A program made the position numbers and the translations under genes. 64,000 nucleotides of DNA. Source: Lachnospiraceae bacterium (lineage in GTDB: Bacteria > Bacillota > Clostridia > Lachnospirales > Lachnospiraceae). The notes beneath the pieces are model-generated. The model did no database searches. It was given only the letters and a program-made list of their open reading frames with translations, and was not told the DNA's origin. Positions 54,992 through 64,000 of this stretch are shown here, one piece after another (the first letter of the stretch is position 1; the number at the start of each line of letters is the position of its first letter). The stretch is from NCBI GenBank assembly GCA_015057505.1, contig SVEG01000002.1, positions 1-64,000 on the forward strand, given 5' to 3'.

Positions 54992-55217
54992 AATTTCACC
55001 AAACCTTTATTTTCCGACCATTTAATCTTATCAATCCGCTCAGTACTATTCTAGCACACATAAGTTTTTTTAGCCACTTAAAAAATCATATATATATTAC
55101 TGTTTATTCCTACATTTTATTGCTTTTTTTTATTTTTTATTTTATTCTATAATTATACACTTCAATGAGTCTTTGGCTCATTGTTGTACACACATTTATA
55201 ATGGAGGTATCTTTTAA

Positions 55218-56642
55218 ATGGCAAGAACAGCACAAGAACTTATGGATATGATTAAAGAAAATGATATCCAGATGATCGACTTTAAGATTGTTGACATTAA
55301 CGGCCAATTCCGTCACGTTACAATCCCTGCAAGTCAGTTTTCTGAATCTACTTTAACAGAAGGCATTGGCTTCGACGCATCTAACTACGGTTATGCAGTA
55401 GTTGAAAAGAGTGATATGGTTTTTATTCCTGACCTTGACTCAGCTATAATTGACCCCTTCTGCGGCATTCCGACGCTCTCTATTACAGGTAATGCAATGA
55501 TTATTGATTATCCCGAGAACAGACCCCTCGACCAGTATCCCCGTAATATCGTACTTGCTGCAGAGCAGTATATGAAAGATACGGGAATTGCAGACACAAT
55601 GCTCATTCTTCCTGAGTTCGAGTTCCATCTTTTTGATGAGGCCGGCTGGTCAGTAACTCCCGAAAAGATTTCCATGCATATAGACACTAATCAGTCTTAT
55701 TGGAATTCAGATACAGAAGGTAAAGGATGTGTAGTTGCACATCAGAAGAACTATCACATCGCCAAGCCGTTTGATGCCTCATACGAGTGCCGTTCCGAGA
55801 TGTGTCTCGAGATGCAAAAGGCAGGAATCGCAATTAAGTACCATCATCCCGAGGTTGGTGCTGCAGGACAGTTTGAGATTGAGCCCATGCTCGGTCAGAT
55901 GTCTAAGATGGCAGACGCAACTATGATGATTAAGTACATCATTCACAATACAGCTCTTAAATATGGCAAGGTTGCTACATTTATGCCCAAGCCTGTTTAT
56001 GGTGAAGCCGGCAACGGTATGCATGTACATATGCTTCTTCTCAAAGATGGAGAGCCCGTTTTCTCAGACGATAACGGATATTCACATTTGAGCGAAACTG
56101 CTCACTACTTCATGGGCGGTCTCTTAAAGCATATTTCTTCACTTTGTGCAATTACCAATCCCAGTACCAACTCTTTCAAGAGACTTATACCCGGATTTGA
56201 GGCACCCGTTACTGTTGGCTATGCTACTTCAAACCGTAGCGCAGTTATCCGTATCCCTGCATACGCTAAAACACCAAACTTAAGAAGATTTGAGATTCGT
56301 AACCCCGATGCCACCTGTAATCCATACCTTGCATACGCAGCTATCCTTATGGCAGGCCTTGACGGAGTTAAGAACAAAATTGATCCCAAGGCTAACGGTT
56401 GGGGACCGTATGACTTTAACCTCTACACATTGTCAGACGAGGAAAAAGCGAAGCTTTCAAGCCTTCCCACAACCTTAGATGCTGCACTTGATGCTTTGGA
56501 GGCTGATCATGACTACCTCACAGCAGGCGGTGTATTCCCCGAGCAACTTATCAAGAACTTCATCGCAAACAAGAGAAAGGAATGCTTCGAATTATCCAAG
56601 ATTCCTCATCCTGCCGAATTTGATAAGTACTTTAACTTATAA
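55218..56642 (+). CDS. glnA: Glutamine synthetase, type I
   Basis: This encodes 474 residues with GGAGG before ATG. It makes glutamine from glutamate and ammonia. FSEST-like N-terminal beta-grasp, catalytic E-x-E (FEFHLFDE and FEIEPML), NGMHVHM, NRSAVIRIP and AYAAILMAG are all present. The Tyr-adenylylation motif of proteobacteria is absent. A hairpin AATGAG/CTCATT at 55164-55182 precedes the start; whether it regulates is unclear. Confidence 0.95.
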   Translation: MARTAQELMDMIKENDIQMIDFKIVDINGQFRHVTIPASQFSESTLTEGIGFDASNYGYAVVEKSDMVFIPDLDSAIIDPFCGIPTLSITGNAMIIDYPENRPLDQYPRNIVLAAEQYMKDTGIADTMLILPEFEFHLFDEAGWSVTPEKISMHIDTNQSYWNSDTEGKGCVVAHQKNYHIAKPFDASYECRSEMCLEMQKAGIAIKYHHPEVGAAGQFEIEPMLGQMSKMADATMMIKYIIHNTALKYGKVATFMPKPVYGEAGNGMHVHMLLLKDGEPVFSDDNGYSHLSETAHYFMGGLLKHISSLCAITNPSTNSFKRLIPGFEAPVTVGYATSNRSAVIRIPAYAKTPNLRRFEIRNPDATCNPYLAYAAILMAGLDGVKNKIDPKANGWGPYDFNLYTLSDEEKAKLSSLPTTLDAALDALEADHDYLTAGGVFPEQLIKNFIANKRKECFELSKIPHPAEFDKYFNL

Positions 56643-56656
56643 GATTTTAAAGCAAA

Positions 56657-56691
56657 AAGTTCCCTGTCGCATCTAATACGGCAGGGAACTT
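56657..56691 (+). terminator. glnA terminator
   Basis: AAGTTCCCTG pairs perfectly with CAGGGAACTT and is followed by CTCTTT. Confidence 0.75.
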
Positions 56692-56728
56692 CTCTTTATG
56701 ACCGTTTGTTTCCTTTCACATTCTTTTT

Positions 56729-57070
56729 TTAGAAATTATGCCCATTCCAACCCCAATCGTTAATTCCGTGATATGTCACATACACCGCACTTCCGGGGAT
56801 TCCGAGCTCTTTCTCATAAATATCACATATCTTCGCAGTCATATTTTCATAAGCTTCCCTTGACGCATTGCCAAGCAGGCTTACCGAAACATATGCGCCC
56901 TTCTCAAGCGGTTTACCGCCCATATACAAATCATAGTTATCCTCGATGCCCACCATGAGGTAAGTCTCTGATTTACCGAGAAGAGCCATGGTCCTTCCAA
57001 GTTCTGTCTTAATAATGTCCTTTTTCTCTTTTGATACCGGTCCTGTAATTTTTGAATCAATAAACGGCAT
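56729..57070 (-). CDS. Macrophage migration inhibitory factor (MIF)-like tautomerase
   Basis: This encodes 113 residues. Pro follows the initiator Met (MPFIDSKI), the catalytic base of MIF/phenylpyruvate tautomerases, and the length and order LMVGIEDNYDLYMGG, AYVSVSLLG and GINDWGWNGHNF match the MIF family including the C-terminal WGWNG. Trimers are expected. A role in aromatic keto-acid tautomerisation is plausible; a host-directed role is speculation. Confidence 0.88.
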   Translation of the reverse strand: MPFIDSKITGPVSKEKKDIIKTELGRTMALLGKSETYLMVGIEDNYDLYMGGKPLEKGAYVSVSLLGNASREAYENMTAKICDIYEKELGIPGSAVYVTYHGINDWGWNGHNF

Positions 57071-57111
57071 AATTATTCTCCTTTACTATTATGAATTTTG
57101 TAATTATTATA

Positions 57112-59280
57112 TCATCTGTTCATCAAAATTTCCTTTATGATATCAAAAAGCTTCGCAGGTTCAATGGGTTTCGATAAATAGCCATCAAAACCGTCTTCCA
57201 AATACTTTTCTTTTGAACCTTCAACAGCATTTGCCGTAAGTACAATAATCGGTGTGTTAACGCATGGTCCGTCTTTCATAGCCTTTATTCTATTCATAGC
57301 TTCAACACCATCCATGCCCGGCATCATATGATCCATAAAAATCACATCAAAGTTCTGTGATGCCGCCAGTTCTATCGCTTTATAACCGCTATCGGCCTCG
57401 GTGATTCCTATCTGCGTCTTTTTCAACAACAGCGTAATCACTTTACGATTAACTTTATTGTCATCAACTACAAGTATATGCGCATCCGGTGCTATAAAAG
57501 ACTCGCTATATGTATGCTGTTCAGACCTTGATTTTCCTGTTTTACTTTCATAATTACCTATCGGAGTTGCTTCAACTATTTTTTGTCTCAAATCAAAAGA
57601 AAATACAGACCCCTTGCCATACTCGCTTTCAACCTTCAGTTCAGAATCCATCAAAGCAAGCAGTTTCATGGTAATAGACATTCCAAGTCCGGTTCCTTCA
57701 ATATTTCTGTTACGTTCAACTTCTATTCGTTCAAATTCCGCAAACAGTTTATCCATATCTTCAGGTTTTATCCCGATACCGGTGTCCCCTACCTCAAAAT
57801 GAATTACCGCATCACCGTCCACTTTCTGTTTTAAGCATACTCTAAAACATACCTCTCCGCTCGGAGTATACTTTACCGCATTGGTAAGCAGATTCATCAA
57901 AACCTGTCTTATTCTCACATCATCTCCACATAATTTCGCCGGGATATCAGAATCCAAACTTACTTTAAATGACAGATCTTTATCCTCTGCCCTAAGCTTT
58001 ATCATATTCGAAAGGTCATATACCATGCCGGATACATCATACTCAACCGGCACTATCTCCATCTTGCCGGATTCTATCTTATTCAAATCAAGTATATCGT
58101 TAATTATGTTAAGCAATGTTCGACCTGCTGTCTGAATATCCGTTGCGTATTCCTTGATATTACTTTCTTTGCTCTCTCTGAGAATCATTTCATCCATTCC
58201 AAGGACTGCATTAATAGGCGTCCTTATCTCATGAGACATTCTCGCAAGGAATTCACTTTTTGCCCTATTAGCCGTATCTGCAATTTGCTTTTCCCTCTCC
58301 AATGCTCTCAAATTCTGATAATGCTTCGTGGAATCGACCATTACGTACATCTTTATTTCATTGAACGACTTATGAACCAGTTTTCTTTCTTCAAAATTAT
58401 ATAACTTATCCTGAATGTTAATCGGCTCACCTGTTCTAATTGATTCTTCGATCTGCGCTATCACTCCGGCTTCGTCACTAATAATTTCCGGAAAAATCTG
58501 CAAAGTCTGCTTATTGCAATACGCCACGGCTCCGCTTGCATCCATGGCTATAACACCTGTTGAAAGTTCATCAATTATATACTCCTTGGCCATTGACTCC
58601 GTATCCATAAGGTCATTACGAAAAATTTCAACCAAAACGAGAATTATACACAGTGAAAAGCCCAACTGATTAAAGTCATAATATCTGCCTATCGGCAACG
58701 CAGTCAGAAAACCTATTACAAGTTCTACCAGCAAAGCCAATAACGCTACTATGTACTGCTTTCTTTTCTGCAAAATCTTTTCTACTATTAAAGCTTTAAG
58801 CAATATAATTAAACTTGTCAGGATAACGACGACAACCGTCAATTTCCATACAGGATACCAAGGCCCCTCTACATACTCAAGAATCGTCAAACCTTCCTCT
58901 TTTATTAAATGAAGATCCTTATAGTATAATCCCGTTTCTTTTGTAGTAATTATAACAACGTAGCAAATTACCGCAAAGCCACTCTCTATAGCAGCAACTA
59001 TCGTCGGAATCTTGCTTTCACACAAATGAATACAGAAAAACAGCATGGTAACGACAACGCCTACTTTTCCAATCCAGGATAATGCAAACGCTATTAAATA
59101 TGCCTCTTCCGTCTCAACAAAAAGCATCAGTAACGAGCCCAAACTATATGAAAGCAATGCAATACAATTCATAAGCAGACAATAATGCGTACGCTTTCTC
59201 ATATACTTAAAAACTATCCACATCTCACTCATTATCAAAAGAAAATTTATGCAATGGATAATTATAATTACTTGCTTCAT
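57112..59280 (-). CDS. Hybrid sensor histidine kinase with receiver domain
   Basis: This encodes 722 residues. About seven N-terminal helices (1-215) form a 7TM-type sensor, then a PAS-like region (VAYCNKQTLQIFPE), HisKA with His in ARMSHEIRTPINAVLG, HATPase (NLLTNAVKYTP, DTGIGI, GTGLGMSI) and a receiver with Asp in VIFMDHMMPGMDG and Lys in LSKPI. No Hpt domain is present, so phosphate flow after the receiver is unknown. Confidence 0.92.
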   Translation of the reverse strand: MKQVIIIIHCINFLLIMSEMWIVFKYMRKRTHYCLLMNCIALLSYSLGSLLMLFVETEEAYLIAFALSWIGKVGVVVTMLFFCIHLCESKIPTIVAAIESGFAVICYVVIITTKETGLYYKDLHLIKEEGLTILEYVEGPWYPVWKLTVVVVILTSLIILLKALIVEKILQKRKQYIVALLALLVELVIGFLTALPIGRYYDFNQLGFSLCIILVLVEIFRNDLMDTESMAKEYIIDELSTGVIAMDASGAVAYCNKQTLQIFPEIISDEAGVIAQIEESIRTGEPINIQDKLYNFEERKLVHKSFNEIKMYVMVDSTKHYQNLRALEREKQIADTANRAKSEFLARMSHEIRTPINAVLGMDEMILRESKESNIKEYATDIQTAGRTLLNIINDILDLNKIESGKMEIVPVEYDVSGMVYDLSNMIKLRAEDKDLSFKVSLDSDIPAKLCGDDVRIRQVLMNLLTNAVKYTPSGEVCFRVCLKQKVDGDAVIHFEVGDTGIGIKPEDMDKLFAEFERIEVERNRNIEGTGLGMSITMKLLALMDSELKVESEYGKGSVFSFDLRQKIVEATPIGNYESKTGKSRSEQHTYSESFIAPDAHILVVDDNKVNRKVITLLLKKTQIGITEADSGYKAIELAASQNFDVIFMDHMMPGMDGVEAMNRIKAMKDGPCVNTPIIVLTANAVEGSKEKYLEDGFDGYLSKPIEPAKLFDIIKEILMNR

Positions 59281-59385
59281 TCTCCATATCCTCCGGCAGA
59301 ATTCTTCATATGTTTTAATACATCTTCTTTAAGAATAACATATATTTGCAAATTCTACCACAAAAAAATCCCCTACCCAAAATAC

Positions 59386-59429
59386 AAAAGGAACATACCT
59401 GAATGAACCTATTCAAGTATGCTCCTTTT
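59386..59429 (-). terminator. Terminator of the pectin methylesterase gene
   Basis: AAAAGGA-CATAC-TGAAT pairs with ATTCA-GTATG-TCCTTTT; TTTTGTATTTT follows on the minus strand. Confidence 0.7.
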
Positions 59430-59460
59430 GTAATTAATTGTTATGACTCTTTAATCGTAA

Positions 59461-62400
59461 TTATTTTACAAATAATCTCTTTTTGTCAAAAATATAAAGT
59501 ACTGCAAGTACAACTATACTAAGTACTGCAAGACCGGCAAATACTGCAACCGGAGTTGTATCACCTGTACCGGGTGCAATATCTAAAGTAGATTCATAAT
59601 GAACCGGAACCCATGAACCAAGCACTGTCTTGGTAGCACTTACTTTGGCACTGTCAATATAATTCTTAACTGCTGCTAAAGTCTTATTAGTAGCACCTGT
59701 AGAAGAATATGCCTGGCCTTTGCTTGTAAGATTGTACTCATTAAATACAGCTGTTGCCTTATCACCGGTACTCATCTCGCCCCAACCTTCAGCATCAATT
59801 GTACCGTTAGTCTCAACGTTGATGAATGAAGCATTGGAGTTAGCACCCCATGTTCTACCTAACTTACCAAGAACTGCTGTACTGCCTTCGTTACCGTCTG
59901 TTGTAATTGTACAATCTCTGAATACATACGGACTTGTCTTAGGAGCTACGATATAACCAACCTTAGCATTGTTCTTCTCATCATTAGCGAATGTCTTCCA
60001 CTGTAATTCACAGTTATCAAATACAGCTGCAAACTCACCACAGATGTAGTCAGTATTACCACCGATTACACAGTTCTTGAAGTATGCATGATATCCGTTA
60101 TTAGCAGAACCATTTCTTCCGAGTGTATCCTGTGAAGAAAGAATCTTACAGTTGTATACTTCGATATTGTCTGCATCAATATAGAAAGCATTAGATCTTT
60201 CCTTGAATGCATAATCAGCTACGTTAATACCTTCTGCCAATCTGTCAACACTCAAATTTGAGCCTGCGATATCTGTCTTCTCTGCTTCCGTTAACTCATA
60301 GTTATATGTGTTCTTAAATGTTGTATCCTCTGCAATGAAGTTGTCACCTCTTACGATGAACACACCACCCCAAAGATTTCCGTTACCTTCTGCATATGAA
60401 TACTTATCCATAGCAAGTCTCTTATTGTATAAACCTGTAGCAGGGTCTACCGAATAGTAATTTGTACCAACACCGTAGTACCATGAAATTGTATGACCGT
60501 TACCCTTAAGTGTAACATAAGGTGCTGCCATAACAACCTGCTCAAAGATATCTGCTGTAAGGTTAATTGTTACTCTGCCTGCTTCTCCCACAGGTCTGTC
60601 TGTCATACCAAGAATAGCATCTGAAGCTTCGTTAAGTGTTGCATAATCGCCGGGTACGTTAATCTCTTTCTTGAACTCTACCATCGGAACTACAGAAATA
60701 CTTGTAAGATATGATGTACCATTAAATGCAATCGTAACATCACCCTCTACAACCTGCTCATACTTATCAATCGTTGATGTTGTTCCTGAATTACAAACCT
60801 TCTGCTCACCATTAATTGTGAAATCAGCAGCCCAATAGGCATTAACAACAACCTTAGCCTTACCGCTTACAGGAATCTTAATTGTAGCACCTGAACCTCC
60901 AACACAGTGTGCTTTTCCTGTCTCTACTGCTACACTACCTGTCTTTTCAAGGTTCTCAATATCTGTATATGAGAATTCTCTCTTTGATGCAGGATCAGAA
61001 ATCTCTACATATACATCATTTGTATTGTCACGACCTTCTTTAACTGATGCTCTGTCGAATGTAAATGCACCGTTTGTTGTCTCAACACTTGCATTATATT
61101 CGCCCGGTTTCATAGAAACAGTATAAGAGTCACCAGTAATAGTTGCATCATATGCTGTACCATTAGCCATATTAGTAAATGTAAGCTTTGTAACACAAGA
61201 AGCATCCACGCCTACAATCTTACCTGAAAGTGTAAGATCAGGAACATTATTAAGTGTAACTGTTACACCCGCTTCAGATGCAACAAATGTATCACCCTCA
61301 CCAACGAGTGCCTTAACACCACCATCGTTTGTATATACCTTATATGTGTGTCCGTTCAAAAGTTTAAGTGTATCACCTGCTGTCTTAAGCGCGATGGGGT
61401 CACCACCAAGCTGTGCGTCAACAAGTTCAATCTTTAATGAATCACTAACAGTTGCATCAACATTAGTAACTGTTACAGGAACGCTAACTTCCTTATCAAC
61501 AACATAGCTGTAACCTGCATAGAACATGTTATTAGTCTGACCTGTTGTTGACATTACATATGTATGTCCGGGAAGCACCTCAAATGAATACGATGTAGGT
61601 CCTACCGCTGAATTAACAAAACCGTTCTTAGTTCCGTCATTGTTAAAGTCATGAACTCTTAAGTATGATGTTGAGTTATAGTATACTGTAAACATACCCT
61701 TATCAGCAGGCTTAAAGATTGTCAAACATCCGTCACCTTCACCCGGAAGTGTATTAATATTGTTAGAATCAGCATGTCTCTTACCTGATTTATAAGCCTC
61801 ATAAGACTTACCGTTAACTGTGATCGCCTTACCGCTATTAACAGTATACTGTGTAATAACACCATCTACTGTCTCACCGCCCAAAATAAGTTCACTGTCT
61901 GCAAACTTATATGAGCCTGTCTTAACAACACCGTTAACTGCATTCTCATCATACATGAATGTAAAGGCTTCAGCCGTACCAAGTGCAACTGCCTTCTCTG
62001 CCTTAGAAAGGTTGTATACCTCAAGGTTAGTTCCCTGTCCGAATAAGTAATAGTACTTGCCGGGCTGTACTGTAAACTCATATGAATTGTTGCCTTCTTT
62101 CAAAGTAACAACTGCATCTGCTGCCTCGAATTGAGCAGGAGCATCAGCTGTAGGAACAAGCTGTGTATCACTTGCAAAAATGTATCCTGACTTACCTGAA
62201 CCCATATATACTGCAAGCTTAACATAAGATTCTTCTGTCGCTGTAATCTCACCAAATACACGGGCTGTCGAAGAACCAACCTTACCATTGTTAACACTAT
62301 TTGTCTTTAATGTATAAGTGTACTCTGCTCCGTCAACAGCAACTGCCGCATCTTTATTAGATACAACAAGAGGCTGACATGCTGTAAATGTAACTGCATC

Positions 62401-63027
62401 AAATTTTGCGATAATACCGCCGTCTTCTACTGCATCTGTAGCAAAAGCAGGTACTTTCTTTGTCTTCATAATATTAAATAACTCAAGATTAGTTCCCTGA
62501 CCTAATAAGTAATAATACTTACCTACCTCAGCTGTAAACTCATACGAATTAGTTCCTTCTTTCAAAGTAACAACTGCACTGGCTGCATCAAATTGAGCCG
62601 GAGCATCAGCTGTAGGAACAAGCTGTGTGTCACTTGCGAATACATATCCCGACTTACCTGAACCCATATATACTACTAACTGAACATTGGTTTCTTCTGT
62701 TGCAACAATCTCACCGAATACACGTGCTGTTGAAGAACCAACTTTACCATTGTTAACACTACTTGTCTTTAATGTATAAGTATACTCTGCTCCATCAACA
62801 GCAACTGCCGCATCTTTATTAGATACACTAAGAGCCTGACGGGCTGTAAATGTCACTGTCTCAAGATTTGCAATAATACCGCCATCTGCTACATCTCCTG
62901 AAGCAATATTGGCAGCACTTGCAGCTTTAACTGTGAAGAGATTACCGGGCATAAGACCAATAATCATAAAAAGAGCAAGCATGATTGATGTTACTCTTTT
63001 TGCATTTTGTTTTTTGCAAAATTTCAT
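59461..63027 (-). CDS. Secreted, surface-anchored pectin methylesterase
   Basis: This encodes 1188 residues. A signal peptide (res ~1-35) precedes two homologous 154-residue modules (starting DGGIIA-(N/K); ~90% identical DNA over parts), a third diverged module, and linker beta-domains. The C-terminal CE8 pectinesterase begins EINVPGDYATLNEASDAIL and has Asp in SSQDTLG, Asp in GNTDYICGEF and LGRTWG. A C-terminal helix with a positive tail (DKKRLFVK) follows APGTGD, a possible non-canonical sortase or membrane anchor. It should remove methyl esters from homogalacturonan; the modules may bind pectin. Confidence 0.9.
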   Translation of the reverse strand: MKFCKKQNAKRVTSIMLALFMIIGLMPGNLFTVKAASAANIASGDVADGGIIANLETVTFTARQALSVSNKDAAVAVDGAEYTYTLKTSSVNNGKVGSSTARVFGEIVATEETNVQLVVYMGSGKSGYVFASDTQLVPTADAPAQFDAASAVVTLKEGTNSYEFTAEVGKYYYLLGQGTNLELFNIMKTKKVPAFATDAVEDGGIIAKFDAVTFTACQPLVVSNKDAAVAVDGAEYTYTLKTNSVNNGKVGSSTARVFGEITATEESYVKLAVYMGSGKSGYIFASDTQLVPTADAPAQFEAADAVVTLKEGNNSYEFTVQPGKYYYLFGQGTNLEVYNLSKAEKAVALGTAEAFTFMYDENAVNGVVKTGSYKFADSELILGGETVDGVITQYTVNSGKAITVNGKSYEAYKSGKRHADSNNINTLPGEGDGCLTIFKPADKGMFTVYYNSTSYLRVHDFNNDGTKNGFVNSAVGPTSYSFEVLPGHTYVMSTTGQTNNMFYAGYSYVVDKEVSVPVTVTNVDATVSDSLKIELVDAQLGGDPIALKTAGDTLKLLNGHTYKVYTNDGGVKALVGEGDTFVASEAGVTVTLNNVPDLTLSGKIVGVDASCVTKLTFTNMANGTAYDATITGDSYTVSMKPGEYNASVETTNGAFTFDRASVKEGRDNTNDVYVEISDPASKREFSYTDIENLEKTGSVAVETGKAHCVGGSGATIKIPVSGKAKVVVNAYWAADFTINGEQKVCNSGTTSTIDKYEQVVEGDVTIAFNGTSYLTSISVVPMVEFKKEINVPGDYATLNEASDAILGMTDRPVGEAGRVTINLTADIFEQVVMAAPYVTLKGNGHTISWYYGVGTNYYSVDPATGLYNKRLAMDKYSYAEGNGNLWGGVFIVRGDNFIAEDTTFKNTYNYELTEAEKTDIAGSNLSVDRLAEGINVADYAFKERSNAFYIDADNIEVYNCKILSSQDTLGRNGSANNGYHAYFKNCVIGGNTDYICGEFAAVFDNCELQWKTFANDEKNNAKVGYIVAPKTSPYVFRDCTITTDGNEGSTAVLGKLGRTWGANSNASFINVETNGTIDAEGWGEMSTGDKATAVFNEYNLTSKGQAYSSTGATNKTLAAVKNYIDSAKVSATKTVLGSWVPVHYESTLDIAPGTGDTTPVAVFAGLAVLSIVVLAVLYIFDKKRLFVK

Positions 63028-63059
63028 AATATATTTCCTCCCTTTATATATTCTTTGTT

Positions 63060-63082
63060 GTGCGTCGCTTCACTTGACGCAC
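63060..63082 (-). other. 5'-UTR hairpin of the pectin methylesterase transcript
   Basis: GTGCGTC pairs perfectly with GACGCAC around a 9-base loop, 33 bases before the start codon. It could stabilise the mRNA or affect translation. Confidence 0.5.
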
Positions 63083-63147
63083 CACGTTATTCGTATTATA
63101 TCATACTACAAAACGCAATAATACTTATTTTTTTTGATATCTTGCTA

Positions 63148-63176
63148 TTGATTACTGATTTTTTTAGGTGTATAAT
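63148..63176 (+). promoter_or_regulatory. Predicted promoter of the AraC-type gene
   Basis: TTGATT, a 17-base spacer and a perfect TATAAT, 115 bases before the AraC start codon. Confidence 0.65.
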
Positions 63177-63290
63177 GTGCATAATGTCATTATATGCAAA
63201 GATTATGTTTATTTTTTGTGCAACATTACCAAGCATAATTATTTTGAACACCGGGACAAATCACGATATTTTTGGAAAGAAGGGAACACA

Positions 63291-64000
63291 ATGGAATCAA
63301 AAAAGTATTTTGTTGTATCACGTTTCAACCACGATGGCTCTGCCGGCATGCACACACCACACTCACACTCACAATGTGAATTATACTATCTTATGTCCGG
63401 CGGATGCACTATGTTGTCAGGGCAGACCAATTACGTCCTGACACCGGGAATGATTCTTATAGTTCCCTCCAATGTGCCTCATAAAACCACCTACAATCCG
63501 GATACACTCAGTGAGCGTTTAACCGTGGAATTCTCTAACGAATATATCTCTGATATTGCCGAAGAATTCGGAGAAATCTGGATGGATCGATTCTTTTACA
63601 ATACGCCAATCTATCTTCCGCCGGATTCACGCGCTCATATAGAGCAAATGTTTGATGCACTTATGGAAGACAATATGCCGGCCGTGTCGCTGTCTCCGGA
63701 AAATTCCATACGACCACAACCTGACGATGTATTTTCTGACTGCGTCCGAAAACTGCATTTTCAGGAAATAATTATAGAACTGCTTCGCCGTAATACGCAT
63801 GCTAATTACGTAACTGCAGAGGGAATCTTAATCTCTGACATTGCCGTTGCTGAGGCGCGTCGATACATAGACGCCAACTACAATGACCCCCTCACCCTCG
63901 AAGGAGTAGCCGATATATACCGGCTAAATCCTTCCTACTTTTCGAACAAGTTCAAATCCGTAAACGGCATCGGTTTCAAAAAGTACCTTAACAATGTACG
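63291..64000 (+). CDS. AraC-family regulator, cut by window end
   Basis: The ATG at 63291 follows GAAAGAAGGGA, and the frame stays open to the end of the window (236 complete codons). The N-terminal cupin part has HTPHSHSQCELYYLMSGGC and VPSNVPHK, a sugar-binding arm as in AraC. The C-terminal HTH begins ARRYIDANYNDPLTLEGVADIYRLNPSYFSNKFK, as in AraC/XylS regulators. Divergent from the pectin methylesterase gene, so it probably controls pectin use. Confidence 0.9.
   Translation, partial: MESKKYFVVSRFNHDGSAGMHTPHSHSQCELYYLMSGGCTMLSGQTNYVLTPGMILIVPSNVPHKTTYNPDTLSERLTVEFSNEYISDIAEEFGEIWMDRFFYNTPIYLPPDSRAHIEQMFDALMEDNMPAVSLSPENSIRPQPDDVFSDCVRKLHFQEIIIELLRRNTHANYVTAEGILISDIAVAEARRYIDANYNDPLTLEGVADIYRLNPSYFSNKFKSVNGIGFKKYLNNV

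Noticed and set aside
55164-55182. Glutamine riboswitch or GlnR operator before glnA
   Set aside because: Only a short AATGAG/CTCATT hairpin is visible; no match to a known glnA leader or GlnR box could be made by eye.

Overview
The window is chromosomal DNA of a low-GC, Gram-positive, anaerobic Firmicute, most likely a Lachnospiraceae member. The evidence is AG-rich Shine-Dalgarno sites, consensus TTGACA/TATAAT promoters, a Trp T-box, a GerA/SpoVAF-type germination protein, a BlaI/BlaR1-type pair, many lipoproteins and four chemoreceptor or HD-GYP sensor proteins. A large secreted pectin methylesterase beside an AraC-type regulator suggests a pectin-using gut or rumen species such as the Lachnospira group; the genus is a guess.

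Layout. 1-4110 is a scarred accessory region: two lipoproteins, a truncated ThiT fragment, a serine-recombinase tail and a beheaded XRE-REC regulator, with three copies of a 36-bp palindromic repeat; two of these copies lie exactly at gene breakpoints. 4113-7800 carries a flavin reductase, a beta-propeller protein and aroF-tyrA behind a tyrosine-rich leader peptide and attenuator. 7805-12935 holds small secreted proteins, a germination protein and a sigma/anti-sigma pair. 12939-15654 is ilvBN plus a NifX-like protein. 15838-24760 holds a MacB-like ABC transporter, a probable small RNA unit, a DUF1538/PII-like pair, a DUF4474 protein and two convergent metallophosphoesterases. 24765-35440 contains a PilZ-containing chemoreceptor, a BlaI/M56 pair, a large solute-binding GGDEF-EAL protein, an S1-domain protein and a transglutaminase lipoprotein.

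35528-37122 is a Trp T-box and trpB. A 608-bp foldback element separates it from a run of 16 codirectional genes (48030 down to 37759): TetR, FMN reductase, several GNATs, VOC, APH and other small proteins, ending with an HD-GYP protein and a chemoreceptor that share the same membrane sensor domain. 48177-57070 is mostly housekeeping and conserved hypotheticals, with MgtC, a chemoreceptor, an MBL hydrolase, glnA and a MIF homologue. 57112-64000 is a hybrid histidine kinase, the pectin methylesterase, and a divergent AraC regulator cut by the window end.

Themes. Amino-acid genes are controlled by RNA attenuation (Tyr leader peptide for aroF-tyrA, Trp T-box for trpB, a possible attenuator before ilvB). 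Cyclic-di-GMP and chemotaxis proteins are dense. The intergenic spaces contain large foldback elements, two of which share a 28-bp core, one promoter-to-terminator RNA unit, and one riboswitch-like leader before a DUF4003 gene. No rRNA, tRNA, CRISPR array or complete transposase gene was found.
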